Shown here piece by piece: positions 9,100 through 19,205 of a stretch of DNA of 64,000 nucleotides. Numbering within the stretch: position 1 is the stretch's first letter; each line of letters starts with the position of its first letter. The notes under the pieces are model-generated. The model worked only from the letters and a program-made list of their open reading frames with translations, did not search any database and was not told the DNA's origin. The stretch spans positions 384,172 through 448,171 of the forward strand of contig CP012849.1 in assembly GCA_002074035.1 (NCBI GenBank), in the 5' to 3' direction. Origin of the DNA: Candidatus Riesia sp. GBBU (GTDB taxonomy: Bacteria > Pseudomonadota > Gammaproteobacteria > Enterobacterales > Enterobacteriaceae). The translations under genes were made by a program, and so were the position numbers.

Positions 9100-10221
9100 A
9101 TGAAAATATTAATTGATGAAGATATACCATACAACTATCAATTATTCGAAAAGTTTGGAAAAGTTAAAACTGCTTCTGGAAGATATATTTCAAATGAAAT
9201 TTTGAAGGATGTTGATATTCTTATAGTACGTTCTGTTACTAAAGTAGATAGAAATTTACTAATAGGAAGTAATGTAAAATTCGTTGGTACAGCTACTTCT
9301 GGATTTGATCATGTTGATCATGAATGGCTCAAAGAAAATGATATTTTTTTTTCAGTAGCTTCTGGATGTAACTCAGTTTCTGTTGTTGAATATGTGATTT
9401 CTGCAATGTTATATCAGGCAAATAGAAATTGTTTTGATCTAAGAGAAAAAACAGTAGGAATAGTTGGGTTTGGAAATATAGGAAGTTTATTAAATAAGTA
9501 TTTGAAATCCTTGAAAGTAAAAACATTAATTTGTGATCCTCCTTTATATGAAAAGGAACAGAATAACGAATTTGTAAGTTTGGAGAAATTATTATCTTCG
9601 TCTGATATAATCAGTTTTCATAGCTCATTAAATAGTTCAGAAAAATATTCTTCTTATCATTTATTAGATCAAGACAAAATTGATTCGATACATGAAGGGA
9701 AAACTATAATTAATACAAGTCGAGGATCTATAATAGATAATAAAGCTTTATATAATTCTTTAAAAAATAATAAAAAAATTGATGTTATATTAGACGTATG
9801 GGAAAATGAACCAAACATATTACTACCTTTACTATCAAAAGTTTTAATTGGCACACCGCATATTGCTGGATGTTCTTTGGAAGGTAAAATAAGAGGAATT
9901 ATTAAAATTTTCCTTGATTTGAATAATTTTCTTGGAAAGAAAGAAAATATTAATATAAAAAAGTTATTTTCTTTTGAAAGTATCAAACCAGTTGAAATTG
10001 ATGGAGATTTGGATCAAAAAAGATTATACAAATTAATTTGTTCGCTCTATAGTATAGAGAAAGATAATGAATTATTAGATAGAAAAAGTTATCTTTATTT
10101 TGATACATTAAGGAAGTTTTACTCAAATCATAGAGAGTGGTCATCTTTAGAAGTAAATTGCAATAATACAAACACAGCAAATTTATTACACTCCTTGGGA
10201 TTTTTAGTAAGAAATAATTAG
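9100..10221 (+). CDS. pdxB: Erythronate-4-phosphate dehydrogenase
   Basis: Second step of DXP-dependent pyridoxal phosphate synthesis: 4-phospho-erythronate to its 2-oxo acid with NAD. It is a D-2-hydroxyacid dehydrogenase: N-terminal ILIDEDIPYNYQLFEKFG, substrate region TATSGFDHVD, NAD-binding VGIVGFGNIGSLL (about 122-134), active-site segments INTSRGSIIDN and DVWENEP, and the catalytic His in GTPHIAGCSLEGK. The PdxB-specific C-terminal dimerisation domain is present but diverged, ending at 373 residues versus 378. No Shine-Dalgarno is obvious. It supports vitamin B6 provisioning. Confidence 0.95.
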   Translation: MKILIDEDIPYNYQLFEKFGKVKTASGRYISNEILKDVDILIVRSVTKVDRNLLIGSNVKFVGTATSGFDHVDHEWLKENDIFFSVASGCNSVSVVEYVISAMLYQANRNCFDLREKTVGIVGFGNIGSLLNKYLKSLKVKTLICDPPLYEKEQNNEFVSLEKLLSSSDIISFHSSLNSSEKYSSYHLLDQDKIDSIHEGKTIINTSRGSIIDNKALYNSLKNNKKIDVILDVWENEPNILLPLLSKVLIGTPHIAGCSLEGKIRGIIKIFLDLNNFLGKKENINIKKLFSFESIKPVEIDGDLDQKRLYKLICSLYSIEKDNELLDRKSYLYFDTLRKFYSNHREWSSLEVNCNNTNTANLLHSLGFLVRNN

Positions 10222-10328
10222 TAAATTATTATATTATTTTTTTAGATTTTACAAATTTCAGTATTTATTTAAATTAATAATAGATATTTAAGATAAGTTA
10301 TATATACTTATAGGAAATTAATTTATGT

Positions 10329-11144
10329 ATGAATGAACAAAAAAATTTTAGTTATATAAAAAAAGTTGTTTTAGGTGTTGAGTATAATGGTAAAAATTAT
10401 CATGGCTGGCAAAATCAACCTAATGTCAGGAGTGTTCAACACAATGTAGAATTTGCTCTATCTAAAATAGCAAATGAGAATATACGAACATTTTGTGGGG
10501 GAAGAACAGATTCAGGTGTTCATGCAATTGAACAAGTTATTCATTTTGAAACAAAATCTAATAGAAGTGACGTTTCCTGGGTTTATGGAACAAATCATTA
10601 TCTTCCAATAGATATCTCTGTAAAGTGGTCTAGAATAGTAGATAAAAGCTTTCATGCAAGATTCAGCGCAGTATCTAGAACTTATAGATATTTTATTTTA
10701 AACGATCTAGTGAACTCAGCAATAATTTCAGAAAATGTTTGTTATCAAAGAAAATTTTTAGATGAAAATAAAATGAACAAAGCATCTCGTGTATTGATTG
10801 GAGAAAAAGATTTCTCTTCATTCCGTTCGTCTAAATGTCAGTCTAAATCTTCAGTAAAAAAGATAAGAAAAGTTCAAGTTTTTAGAAGAGAAAATTATGT
10901 AATTATTGAAATTACAGCGAATTCATTTTTATATAATATGGTTAGAAATATAGTAGGAAATTTAATTGAGATAGGATTAAAAAAGAAGAAAATTAATTGG
11001 ATCGAAGAATTACTCTATTTAAAGGATAGAAAAAAATCATTAAAAAAAGCAGAGTCAAAAGGATTATATCTAATGTATATAGAATATCCTCAAATGTATA
11101 ATTTGCCAGTAGAACATAAATGGCCATTATTTCTACCAAGATAA
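10329..11144 (+). CDS. truA: tRNA pseudouridine(38-40) synthase TruA
   Basis: Converts uridines 38-40 in the anticodon arm of many tRNAs to pseudouridine. The N-terminal VLGVEYNGKNYHGWQNQ is typical, and the catalytic Asp is Asp61 in GGRTDSGVHAIEQVIHF. Later segments FHARFSAVSRTYRYFI and FLYNMVRNIVGNLIEIG match the family. 271 residues versus 270 in E. coli. The ATG at 10329 (MNEQKN) is preceded by AGGAAA. It lies between pdxB and accD as in E. coli, although usg and dedA, which flank truA there, are gone. Confidence 0.96.
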   Translation: MNEQKNFSYIKKVVLGVEYNGKNYHGWQNQPNVRSVQHNVEFALSKIANENIRTFCGGRTDSGVHAIEQVIHFETKSNRSDVSWVYGTNHYLPIDISVKWSRIVDKSFHARFSAVSRTYRYFILNDLVNSAIISENVCYQRKFLDENKMNKASRVLIGEKDFSSFRSSKCQSKSSVKKIRKVQVFRRENYVIIEITANSFLYNMVRNIVGNLIEIGLKKKKINWIEELLYLKDRKKSLKKAESKGLYLMYIEYPQMYNLPVEHKWPLFLPR

Positions 11145-11254
11145 TGTTTAAATTAGAAACGACTTCTTAGTAAGAGTTTCTTTAAAAAATTTTTTAGTAG
11201 ATATCCTACAAAAGGTATTTCTTTAATTTATAAAATATAAAAAAGGAACTTATA

Positions 11255-12109
11255 ATGAGCTGGATAGAAAAAATATCTAAAAAACAAAAGATTATTCGTA
11301 ATAGTAAATCCAGTGTTCCTGAAGGTGTTTGGACAAACTGTAGTAACTGTTCAGAAATTCTTTACAAAAAAGATTTAGAAAACAATTTATACGTTTGTCC
11401 AAAGTGTGATTTTCATATGAAAATATCTGCTAGAAAAAGATTGATTTCTTTTTTAGATTTCGGATCAGCTATAGAAATAGGAACAAATTTCAAACCAAAA
11501 GATATTTTAAAATTTAGAGACTATAAGAAATATAAAGATAGAATATTAGAGGCTCAAAAAAAATCTAATGAGCTGGAAGCATTAATTGTAATGAAAGGAA
11601 AATTAAAAGGAATTTTAGTTTTAACTGCTGCGTTTGAGTTTTCTTTTATGGGTGGATCAATGGCGTCTGTAGTTGGATCAAGATTTGTGTTAGCTGTAGA
11701 ACAAACAATAAAAAATAATTGTCCACTTGTTTGTTTTTCTTCTAGTGGTGGAGCTAGAATGCAAGAGTCTTTAATTTCTTTAATGCAAATGGCGAAAACT
11801 AGTGCGGCTATAGGTAAAATGAAAGAAAAATTAATACCTTATATTTCCGTATTAACTAATCCAACTATGGGAGGAGTTTCAGCTAGTTTAGCAATGCTAG
11901 GAGATATAAATATTGCCGAACCAAAAGCACTAATTGGATTTGCTGGTCCTAGAATTATTGAGCAAACAGTAGGAGAAACATTACCAAATGGATTTCAAAG
12001 AAGCGAATTTCTTATAGAAAAGGGAATGATAGATTTAATTATTCATAGAATGAACATGAGAGATAAAATATCAGAAATAATATCTATCCTGACTCACAGA
12101 GAAGTATAA
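11255..12109 (+). CDS. accD: Acetyl-CoA carboxylase, carboxyltransferase subunit beta
   Basis: Beta subunit of the carboxyltransferase that transfers CO2 from biotin to acetyl-CoA, the first committed step of fatty-acid synthesis. A four-cysteine zinc ribbon is intact (Cys29, Cys32, Cys48, Cys51), followed by the crotonase-like core with [49 protein letters not shown] and the oxyanion-hole region [17 protein letters not shown]. It has 284 residues: the Pro-rich tail of the E. coli protein (304) is missing, ending just after the core. AAGGAA precedes the ATG. The enzyme needs biotin, made by the bio genes at the right end. Confidence 0.97.
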   Translation: MSWIEKISKKQKIIRNSKSSVPEGVWTNCSNCSEILYKKDLENNLYVCPKCDFHMKISARKRLISFLDFGSAIEIGTNFKPKDILKFRDYKKYKDRILEAQKKSNELEALIVMKGKLKGILVLTAAFEFSFMGGSMASVVGSRFVLAVEQTIKNNCPLVCFSSSGGARMQESLISLMQMAKTSAAIGKMKEKLIPYISVLTNPTMGGVSASLAMLGDINIAEPKALIGFAGPRIIEQTVGETLPNGFQRSEFLIEKGMIDLIIHRMNMRDKISEIISILTHREV

Positions 12110-12145
12110 AAAACCAAAATTTTTAATTCTAAATTGGTGATATAG

Positions 12146-13423
12146 ATGTTTTCAAAACTAAATGTTAACTCTGATCTATCTATTTGGTTAAATTACATAA
12201 AAAAACAACATGATAAAGCTATTGACATGTCTCTTGATAGAATTAGAAAAGTTGCAAAAAAGATGAATTTACTTAATCTTAACAAATTTATTATAACTGT
12301 AACTGGAACTAATGGTAAAGGAACTACATGTAGCATTTTAGAATCAATTTTTCTAAATTCTGGAATAAAAACTGGTGTATATAGTTCTCCTCATTTAATA
12401 TGTTATTCTGAAAGAATTAGAATAAATGGCAAAAATGTTTCTAAGAGATATCTTTGTAGTATTTTTTCTTTAATTGAACATGAAAGGGAAGAAGTTTCTT
12501 TAACATATTTTGAATATGGAACATTAGCCGCTTTGAAAATTTTTCAAGAATCAAATTTAGATGTAGTAATTTTAGAAGTTGGAATGGGAGGAAGATTTGA
12601 TGCTACAAATATAATTGATTCAAATATTTCTGTAATTGTTAATATAGGATTAGATCATGAAAATTGGTTAGGAAAAAACAGAGAAGATATTGGATATCAA
12701 AAATCTGGAATTTTTAGGAAAAATCAACATGTTGTTATAGGAGAACAGCATATACCAAAATCTGTACTAAAAATATCAAAAGAGTTGAATGTTAATTTGT
12801 TTAGATATAAAATTGATTGGAATTTTTATGTTGAGAAGAATTTTTGGCATTGGTATTCAAAAAGAAAATGTTATAAATTTTTACCAATTCCAAAATATGT
12901 TTTTTTAGAAAATGTTTCAGTAGCATTAGCTGTAATCAATGTTTTAGAAAAAAATTATAATATTTTTAAAAATTTAATATCAGTCAAATCAATTCAAAAA
13001 TCTTTAATTCACACAAAATTACCTGGTAGATTTCAAATTTTTAGTAAGTTACCTAAAATTATTTTAGATGTCGCTCATAATCCACATGCATCTTATATTT
13101 TGTATAAAAAACTTTTTCATGTCAAAAGATTTTGTACAGGTAAGTTATATGCTATTTCTGCTATGCTAGTTGATAAAGATATAAAAAATACATTATTATG
13201 TTTAAAACCTATAGTAGATTGTTGGTATCTATCGTCCTTAAGCTGTTTTCGAGGAGCTGACTCTTCAAGTTTGGCAAGATACTTTAATGTTTCCTATCAA
13301 TTTCCTACAGTTAAGGAAGCATGGGAAACTCTAAAGAAAGTAATAGATGAAAACGATATTTTAATAGTATTTGGGTCGTTTAATACTGTTTATGAATTTA
13401 TTTTAGCTAACAAAAATCATTAA
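12146..13423 (+). CDS. folC: Dihydrofolate synthase / folylpolyglutamate synthase
   Basis: Mur-ligase-type enzyme that joins glutamate to dihydropteroate and then extends folate polyglutamates. The P-loop VTGTNGKGTTCSILE lies at about 52-66, with YSSPHLICYSERIRING and the DATN motif in VILEVGMGGRFDATNI; the C-terminal domain begins near LPGRFQIF and includes ILDVAHNPHASYIL. 425 residues versus 422 in E. coli. It starts 36 bases after accD in the same orientation, the E. coli order, so the two probably share a transcript. It supports folate as another retained vitamin pathway. Confidence 0.96.
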   Translation: MFSKLNVNSDLSIWLNYIKKQHDKAIDMSLDRIRKVAKKMNLLNLNKFIITVTGTNGKGTTCSILESIFLNSGIKTGVYSSPHLICYSERIRINGKNVSKRYLCSIFSLIEHEREEVSLTYFEYGTLAALKIFQESNLDVVILEVGMGGRFDATNIIDSNISVIVNIGLDHENWLGKNREDIGYQKSGIFRKNQHVVIGEQHIPKSVLKISKELNVNLFRYKIDWNFYVEKNFWHWYSKRKCYKFLPIPKYVFLENVSVALAVINVLEKNYNIFKNLISVKSIQKSLIHTKLPGRFQIFSKLPKIILDVAHNPHASYILYKKLFHVKRFCTGKLYAISAMLVDKDIKNTLLCLKPIVDCWYLSSLSCFRGADSSSLARYFNVSYQFPTVKEAWETLKKVIDENDILIVFGSFNTVYEFILANKNH

Positions 13424-13782
13424 GATTTTAAACTAAAAGAATTAAAATATTGTTCTTAAATAAAGAATATGTCTAATAATTTCATCTTAAAATTTGATGA
13501 TATTACAGTAAAAAGTATGTTAGTACTTTTAAGGTAAATCCTCTAATTACAAATATAAAACAATATTACTTTAATGAAAATTTTAAATTTTTAAAAAATC
13601 TATATTTTTGGTAGATTTTTTGTTTTGTATATAATTTTACTAGATTATATTTTAAGATATTTAAAAGAATAAAAAAAGTAACTTCTATATAAAAATAATA
13701 TTTTTATATTAAATGATATTTCATTTTCTACAGATTTATTTATAATAAATATTTTTGTATCTTTTATGATAAAAGATATAGT
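13424..13782. other. Non-coding gap between convergent folC and pta
   Basis: No ORF is credible here. Apart from a terminator-like hairpin at 13593-13621 the stretch is featureless AT-rich DNA. Confidence 0.6.
13593..13621 (+). terminator. Possible terminator of the accD-folC unit
   Basis: AAAAAATCTA (13593-13602) pairs with TAGATTTTTT (13612-13621) around a 9-base loop, and the descending arm ends in a T-run. The stem is entirely A/T apart from one G-C pair, so it is weak and could be chance. It would work in either direction between the convergent folC and pta. Confidence 0.4.
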
Positions 13783-15873
13783 TCAATAATCTCTTTTAGA
13801 AGCTTGGACGGAAGTAATTGCAATTGTGTAAACTATATCTTCTACTGAAGATCCTCTAGAAAGATCATTTACCGGTTTTCTTATCCCCTGTAGTATTGGG
13901 CCTATACAAACAGATTTGGATGTTCTTTGAACAGCTTTGTATGTTGTATTTCCTGTGTTTAAATCAGGGAAAATAAACACTGTAGCTTCTCCTGCTACAG
14001 GAGATTGTGGAGATTTATGTCTAGCTACATCTTTAGAAACAGCAGCATCATATTGTAATGGACCGTCTATTATCAGATCAGGTCTTTTTGTTCTAACTAT
14101 TTCTGTAGCTTTTTTAACTTTTTCTACTTCCTTTCCAAATCCAGAATTTCCTGTTGAATAAGATATCATAGCTATTTTCGGGTTTATCCCAAATAAAATA
14201 GCTGACTCTGCTGACTGTATAGCAATTTCTGATAATTGATGTTCATTTGGGTTTATATTTATTGCACAGTCTCCATATACTAAAACTTCTTCTTTTAGAA
14301 GCATTAGAAATATTGAAGAAACAGACAAGCTTTTTTTATCTGTCTTAATTATTTGCAAAGAAGGACGAATTGTATTTGCTGTTGTGTTCGCTATTCCGGA
14401 AACCATCCCATCTACATCACCTCTTTCTAACATCATTGTCCCTAATACTATATTATTTTTTAGTTGTTTATTTGCAATTACATTCGTCATACCTTTATGT
14501 TTTCTTAAAAAAACTAGTCTATCAATATAATTTTTCTTAATTGACTCTGGAAGAATAATTTCTATTTTAGATCCTACATCAATTTCATTATCATATGCTA
14601 TATGTCTTATTTCATCTGGATTTCCTAGTAAGACACAATGTGCAATATTTCTTTTCGAACAAATTGATGCCGCTTTTATTATTCTTAAATCGTTACCTTC
14701 AGGAAGTACAATGATTTTTTTAGATTTTCTAGCTAAATCTGATAAATTATAAAGAAAAATAGATGGTGTATAGATTTTTTTTGTCTTTGAAGAAAATAAA
14801 ATAGAATCTATAATATTTAAATTTATGTTTGATTTAAAACATTTTTTTATTCTTTCTATTTTTTTTTTATCATTTACATTAATTTTTTTAAAACACTTCT
14901 CTAGTGTTTTAATTGTTTCTAAAACACTTATGTTGGTAACAAGTACTGGTATATTTTTTTTTTCGAAAGTTTTCTTAAGAATTCTTAATAGAAATCCTGG
15001 AAATTTATTTTTACCAACTAGTAATAAAGCACCTATTTTCTTTCCTTGCATTATTAACAAACATACAAGAATAATTGCGTTATATTCTTTTGCATGTATT
15101 AAAATTAAATTTCTTTTATGAAATGAACTAATTATTGCTTTAATATTCCCTTCATAGAAGGATATTGATTCTATTCTTTCTGATCTTATTATATTATCAT
15201 ATAATGATTCTGCTTTTAAATAATAGAAAATATCTATTATTCTTACAGAAAGAACCTTTTTTTTCCAGAAAATAGATCCTAGAAATGGAATTTTTCCATT
15301 ATAATGTTCATGTGAATGAATTATTTTTAATTTTGAACTACTCATTTTCTTATTCTTTTTAAGAATAAATGAATCCGCTTTATTAAATATAACTCCTGCA
15401 ATATTTTCATTTTTTTTACAACTAAAAATAGCATTTTCAAACTCTTCTTTATTACAGATCTCTTTTGAAGAAGATGAAATAAATATAATTTTTGTTCCTA
15501 ATAAATTAGCTATTTCTTGATTAAGTTCATGAATAAATGGAAATTTTTCATTTATATGAAAACCTTCCAGAATTGTTATTGAATCTTTAGATGAACTATT
15601 ATAATATCTTGATAAGATTTTCTCAGTTAATTCATTTCTTCTATTGTTTTTAAAGATTAATTTAATTTGTTGAATATTAACTTTACTATATATTTCAACT
15701 TTTGGGAAAAGCTTAGGCATTTCACAAATATCGTCATTATTTTCATAAATATTAGTAAATTTTAAAAAATTTAATTTAATTCCTTTTTTTAATATTATAT
15801 TGAAAATTCCTATAATTACGTTGTCCATATATACATTCTTGTCAGTCGGAATCAACATTATAGTTTTATGCAT
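13783..15873 (-). CDS. pta: Phosphate acetyltransferase
   Basis: Interconverts acetyl-CoA and acetyl phosphate, the first half of the acetate overflow pathway that yields ATP with AckA. At 696 residues it is the long enterobacterial form (714 in E. coli). It has a diverged N-terminal P-loop-like and DRTGG regulatory part, and a well-conserved C-terminal catalytic domain with IVLPEGNDLRIIKAA, DVDGMVSGIANTTANTIRP, SYSTGNSGFG, DGPLQYDAAV and GEATVFIFPDLNTGN. The N-terminal half carries many A/T homopolymers but stays open. AAAAGG precedes the ATG. It lies 20 bases after ackA in the same orientation, so the pair is an operon. Confidence 0.96.
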   Translation of the reverse strand: MHKTIMLIPTDKNVYMDNVIIGIFNIILKKGIKLNFLKFTNIYENNDDICEMPKLFPKVEIYSKVNIQQIKLIFKNNRRNELTEKILSRYYNSSSKDSITILEGFHINEKFPFIHELNQEIANLLGTKIIFISSSSKEICNKEEFENAIFSCKKNENIAGVIFNKADSFILKKNKKMSSSKLKIIHSHEHYNGKIPFLGSIFWKKKVLSVRIIDIFYYLKAESLYDNIIRSERIESISFYEGNIKAIISSFHKRNLILIHAKEYNAIILVCLLIMQGKKIGALLLVGKNKFPGFLLRILKKTFEKKNIPVLVTNISVLETIKTLEKCFKKINVNDKKKIERIKKCFKSNINLNIIDSILFSSKTKKIYTPSIFLYNLSDLARKSKKIIVLPEGNDLRIIKAASICSKRNIAHCVLLGNPDEIRHIAYDNEIDVGSKIEIILPESIKKNYIDRLVFLRKHKGMTNVIANKQLKNNIVLGTMMLERGDVDGMVSGIANTTANTIRPSLQIIKTDKKSLSVSSIFLMLLKEEVLVYGDCAININPNEHQLSEIAIQSAESAILFGINPKIAMISYSTGNSGFGKEVEKVKKATEIVRTKRPDLIIDGPLQYDAAVSKDVARHKSPQSPVAGEATVFIFPDLNTGNTTYKAVQRTSKSVCIGPILQGIRKPVNDLSRGSSVEDIVYTIAITSVQASKRDY

Positions 15874-15893
15874 ATAAAAACCTTTTGATAAAA

Positions 15894-17111
15894 TTAAAAG
15901 TTTGAATCTAATGATTTTACAGTACGATACGTTTCTTCTGCGATAATTATAGATTCTTTTGAAGGAATCACAAAAACAGGAATTCCTATATCATCAGTAA
16001 TTTTTCCAGATCTTCCAGAATGTATTTCAAAATTTCTTTCATTATTGTAATACACATTTAATAAAGAAAGCTTTTTTAAAGTTATTTCTCTCATTAAACA
16101 TGAATTTTCCCCAATTCCGCCAGTAAAGACAATTGAATCTACATGATCATTCATTAACGAAAAATAAGAAGCTATATATTTAGCTAATCTATGACAATAG
16201 ATTTTCATTGCTATCTTAGCTTCATTCAAATAATTGAAATTTTTTTCTAAAAATCTAAAATCACTACTTTTTTTTGTTAATCCTAATATTCCAGATTTGC
16301 TATTTAATAATCTGAAAATTTTTTCTATGTTAAATCCAAGTGTTTTGTATAAATAAAAAATTATGGAAGGGTCTATATCTCCACTTCTTGTGCCCATTAC
16401 AATTCCTTCCAATGGAGTTAATCCCATAGAAGTATCTATCGATTTTCCATTTACTATGGCTGTAATAGATCCTCCATTTCCTAAATGACAGCTTATAATA
16501 TTTATTTTTTCTATTGGTTTTTTAAGATATTCAGAAATTTTTTTTACTATGTAATAATGACTTATTCCATGAGCTCCGTATCTACGTATTTTGTATTTTT
16601 CATATAAATTCATCGGTATAGCATATAAATAAGACTCTTTTGGCATAGTCTGATGAAATGCTGTATCAAATACAGCTACATTTCTCTCAGAAAGATTTGG
16701 AAAAAGTCGCAGTGATTCTGCTATAGAAGCTAGGCTAGCAGGATTATGTAATGGTGCAAATTGAACTGAATCTTTAATAATTTCAATTATTTCTTTATTA
16801 ATTATTACTGATTTCTTTACTTTCTCTCCTCCATGTACTACTCTGTGTCCAATAGCAAAAATTTTTTTTATTTCTTTATCTGAAAGAATATTATTTATTA
16901 AGAATAATAAAGATTCTTTATATCCTGAATTTTTGTTTAATTTTTTTTTTACTTTTACACTATCTTTAGTAGTCCATGTAAACATAGGGTTGGTAGAGAA
17001 AAGATAATCAGAAAAACCAAATATCTGTTCTTCTAAATTTAATGTATTAACTAAAGAAAATTTTAAAGAAGAACTTCCACAGTTTAGAACTAATATAAAT
17101 TTTTTGTTCAT
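15894..17111 (-). CDS. ackA: Acetate kinase
   Basis: Makes ATP and acetate from acetyl phosphate. Family signatures in order: VLNCGSSSLKFSLV at the N terminus, GHRVVHGGEKV, the substrate region FDTAFHQTMP, RYGAHGISHYYI, the phosphate-binding HLGNGGSITAI and GLTPLEGIVMGTRSGDIDP, then FTGGIGENS. Length 405 versus 400. It is the first gene of the ackA-pta pair. Substrate-level ATP from acetate formation suits a symbiont that still runs sugar catabolism (ptsHI, pgi, talB and rpe are also present). Confidence 0.97.
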   Translation of the reverse strand: MNKKFILVLNCGSSSLKFSLVNTLNLEEQIFGFSDYLFSTNPMFTWTTKDSVKVKKKLNKNSGYKESLLFLINNILSDKEIKKIFAIGHRVVHGGEKVKKSVIINKEIIEIIKDSVQFAPLHNPASLASIAESLRLFPNLSERNVAVFDTAFHQTMPKESYLYAIPMNLYEKYKIRRYGAHGISHYYIVKKISEYLKKPIEKINIISCHLGNGGSITAIVNGKSIDTSMGLTPLEGIVMGTRSGDIDPSIIFYLYKTLGFNIEKIFRLLNSKSGILGLTKKSSDFRFLEKNFNYLNEAKIAMKIYCHRLAKYIASYFSLMNDHVDSIVFTGGIGENSCLMREITLKKLSLLNVYYNNERNFEIHSGRSGKITDDIGIPVFVIPSKESIIIAEETYRTVKSLDSNF

Positions 17112-17625
17112 GGATTTTCATTTGATTTATAATTATGAAAAATAAATATTTGTTTTAAGTATACTATATATATTTTTTAAAATATTAAAAGTCTTTTTAA
17201 AAATCAATAACTTATATATGGTTAAAATGTTTTCAAACATACTTGAAAAAGTTAATTTTAATTGTATAATTTAAATTCTAAACAATCATTTGTATTAAGT
17301 CAAAGACAACTTTTATTTACAGTAATTTTTTATTTTGTTTTTCAAAAATTGAAGTTTTATTATAGTATTTATTGTATTACTTTATTTAAAAAAAATATAT
17401 TGTTTGAAGTTTCTTAAAATCTATAATTTCTATTTTAATAATAGCCAAGTTTTTTAGAATATTTATGTTTGTTTCGAGAACAAAAATTAGTATATAATTC
17501 GTTATTTGATTAGATTAGTAGTAGTTGTGTTTGTATTGATTCATATTAAAGATTTTATTATTACTAATAATTACTTTTTACTTTTTATAGAAAACAATTT
17601 TTACAGAATTTTTAATACTAAATAA
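17112..17625. other. Non-coding gap between divergent ackA and rpmB
   Basis: About 510 bases of AT-rich DNA that should contain the divergent promoters of ackA-pta and rpmB-rpmG. I cannot pick a convincing promoter pair, and I see no remnant of a gene or tRNA. Confidence 0.6.
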
Positions 17626-17865
17626 ATGTCGAAATATTGTGAAATTACCGGGAAAAAAACTATTACAGGTAACAGAAGATCACATTCTATGTGTGCTACT
17701 AAAAGAAGGTTTTTTCCTAATCTTCATTATCATAGGTATTGGGTTAGCTCTAAGAAAAAGTTTATAAAACTTAGAATTTCTTCCAAAGGAATGAGAATTC
17801 TTGATAAGAAAGGTGTTGATTGGATTTTCAATAATTATAATTTTAGGAAAATCAAAAGAAAATAA
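17626..17865 (+). CDS. rpmB: 50S ribosomal protein bL28
   Basis: Large-subunit ribosomal protein. The N terminus [16 protein letters not shown] is followed by [18 protein letters not shown] and the strongly conserved [15 protein letters not shown]; 79 residues against 78 in E. coli. No Shine-Dalgarno is evident before the ATG, as is common here. rpmG follows without any gap, the standard rpmB-rpmG pair. Confidence 0.98.
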   Translation: MSKYCEITGKKTITGNRRSHSMCATKRRFFPNLHYHRYWVSSKKKFIKLRISSKGMRILDKKGVDWIFNNYNFRKIKRK

Positions 17866-18033
17866 ATGAAAAAAAATTTAAGGAAAAAAATTAAGCTTGT
17901 TTCTTTGTCTAAAACTGGACATTTTTATACAACTATAAAAAATAAAAGAAACACAAAATATAAACTCAAGATAAAAAAATTTGATCCGATAATTAGAAAA
18001 CATATTTTTTATGAAGAGAAAAGTATTAAATAG
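17866..18033 (+). CDS. rpmG: 50S ribosomal protein bL33
   Basis: A 55-codon gene starting at the base after the rpmB stop. The translation [20 protein letters not shown] continues with [20 protein letters not shown] and [15 protein letters not shown], matching E. coli L33 residue for residue in length (55) and in the KIKLVS, TGHFYTT-KNKR and KKFDP-R-H-Y signatures. The zinc-binding cysteines of some L33 forms are absent, as in E. coli. Confidence 0.97.
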   Translation: MKKNLRKKIKLVSLSKTGHFYTTIKNKRNTKYKLKIKKFDPIIRKHIFYEEKSIK

Positions 18034-18212
18034 TTTTTAAAAATTAAAGATTATACTTTTTTAAGGTAAGTTTTACAATGTTTTTTAAAGTTTTTAAAAT
18101 TTAATTTTATATTTCATGTTTGCATGGATTTTTAAAAAATTGCGAATGATTAAAAAAATCATATATATATAAAATATAGATTTTTATTTACATAACTGTC
18201 ATATTGAATTTC

Positions 18213-18715
18213 CTAGAAATTTTTATTTTTATTATTTAAAAACTTTTTTTTTATGTATTCTTCTATTTGTTTAGGTACAAGACAAGAAATATTTCCTCCA
18301 AATTTAATTATTTCTTTTATCATTGTAGAAGAGATTTGAGAGAAATTCATAGAAGGAAAAAAAAAATTGTTTCTATATTATTTTTTGTTATTTTCTTATT
18401 TAAGAATTCCATTTGTCTCTCTTTTGAGAAATCTGATGTTGATCTAATTCCTCTAACTAAAATTTTTGATTTATTCTTTATAGCGAAATTTGTAATAAGT
18501 TCATTGAAACAACATACGTTTACATTTTTTATATGTTTCGTACTTTCTCTCATTAAAAAAACTCTTTCTTTTAATGAAAAGAGTGTGTTTTTAAAAGGAT
18601 TTTTAAAAATCGCTACAGTTAATTTATTAAATATGGAAACTGATCTTTTTATTATGTCTATGTGTCCACATGTAACAGGATCAAAAGTACCTGGATAAAT
18701 CACATTTTTTTTCAT
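18213..18715 (-). CDS. coaD: Phosphopantetheine adenylyltransferase, frameshifted in an A10/T10 tract
   Basis: Penultimate enzyme of coenzyme A synthesis. Translation starts at the ATG 18713-18715 (MKKNVIYPGTFDPVTCGHID, with the nucleotidyltransferase TxGH motif) and runs through KILVRGIRSTSDF. In the T10 tract (plus-strand A10 at 18357-18366) the frame is lost: the raw reading ends ETIFFFLL-stop at 18347. One extra T would continue as PSMNFSQISSTMIKEIIKFG and on to a stop at 18213-18215, restoring the second active-site motif (ISST-IKE; E. coli ISSSLVKE) and about 167 residues (159 in E. coli). Everything on both sides is well conserved, so a sequencing error, a very recent mutation, or rescue by polymerase slippage is more likely than an old pseudogene. 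It is convergent with rpmBG. Confidence 0.85.
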
Positions 18716-19205
18716 ATCGTTTATTAAAGAATTTAAAACAATTTTTTTATTCTGTAGAATACACAATAAATATTGTATCAATTTTATTTTAAAATTTTGA
18801 GTATAAAAGTGAAAATTTTTAACTTTCAATTAATACGTTGATAAAATCAATTTTTAAAATTTGATTATTTAAATTTAAGATTTTAAATTTTTTATATTAA
18901 ATTTTAATAATTTCTTAATAAAGAAGAAATCATACTTTTTAAATTGACACTTTAGATACATTTGGTTCAAATGTCTTCTAAAGAATAGAAATTTTAGACA
19001 CATTAAAGTTAAAAATTATTTAAAAAATAAATGGGTAAACCTTATAATTTTACATTAATATGTACTTTTTGTATATTTATTTAAATAAACAGAAAATCTG
19101 TAAGATAGTTTAACTTAAAATTAATATTTAATATATCAAATATAGACAGTAAATAAAATTAAATTATTAAAACAAAAGTTATATGTTATAAATTAAGGAA
19201 TTAAA
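18716..19205. other. Non-coding gap between divergent coaD and yibN
   Basis: The coaD reading frame stays open upstream of its ATG to 18829, but that extension has no family similarity and is treated as non-coding. The rest is AT-rich with no RNA gene or strong hairpin. AAGGA just before 19206 is the yibN ribosome-binding site. Confidence 0.55.

Noticed and set aside
18267-18698. 143-codon plus-strand ORF
   Set aside because: It is antisense to coaD; its translation resembles no family and is explained by the AT-rich complement of the coaD coding strand.
18716-18829. N-terminal extension of CoaD by 38 residues
   Set aside because: The open frame continues upstream but lacks family similarity; CoaD proteins begin right before YPGTFDP, which fits the ATG at 18713-18715.
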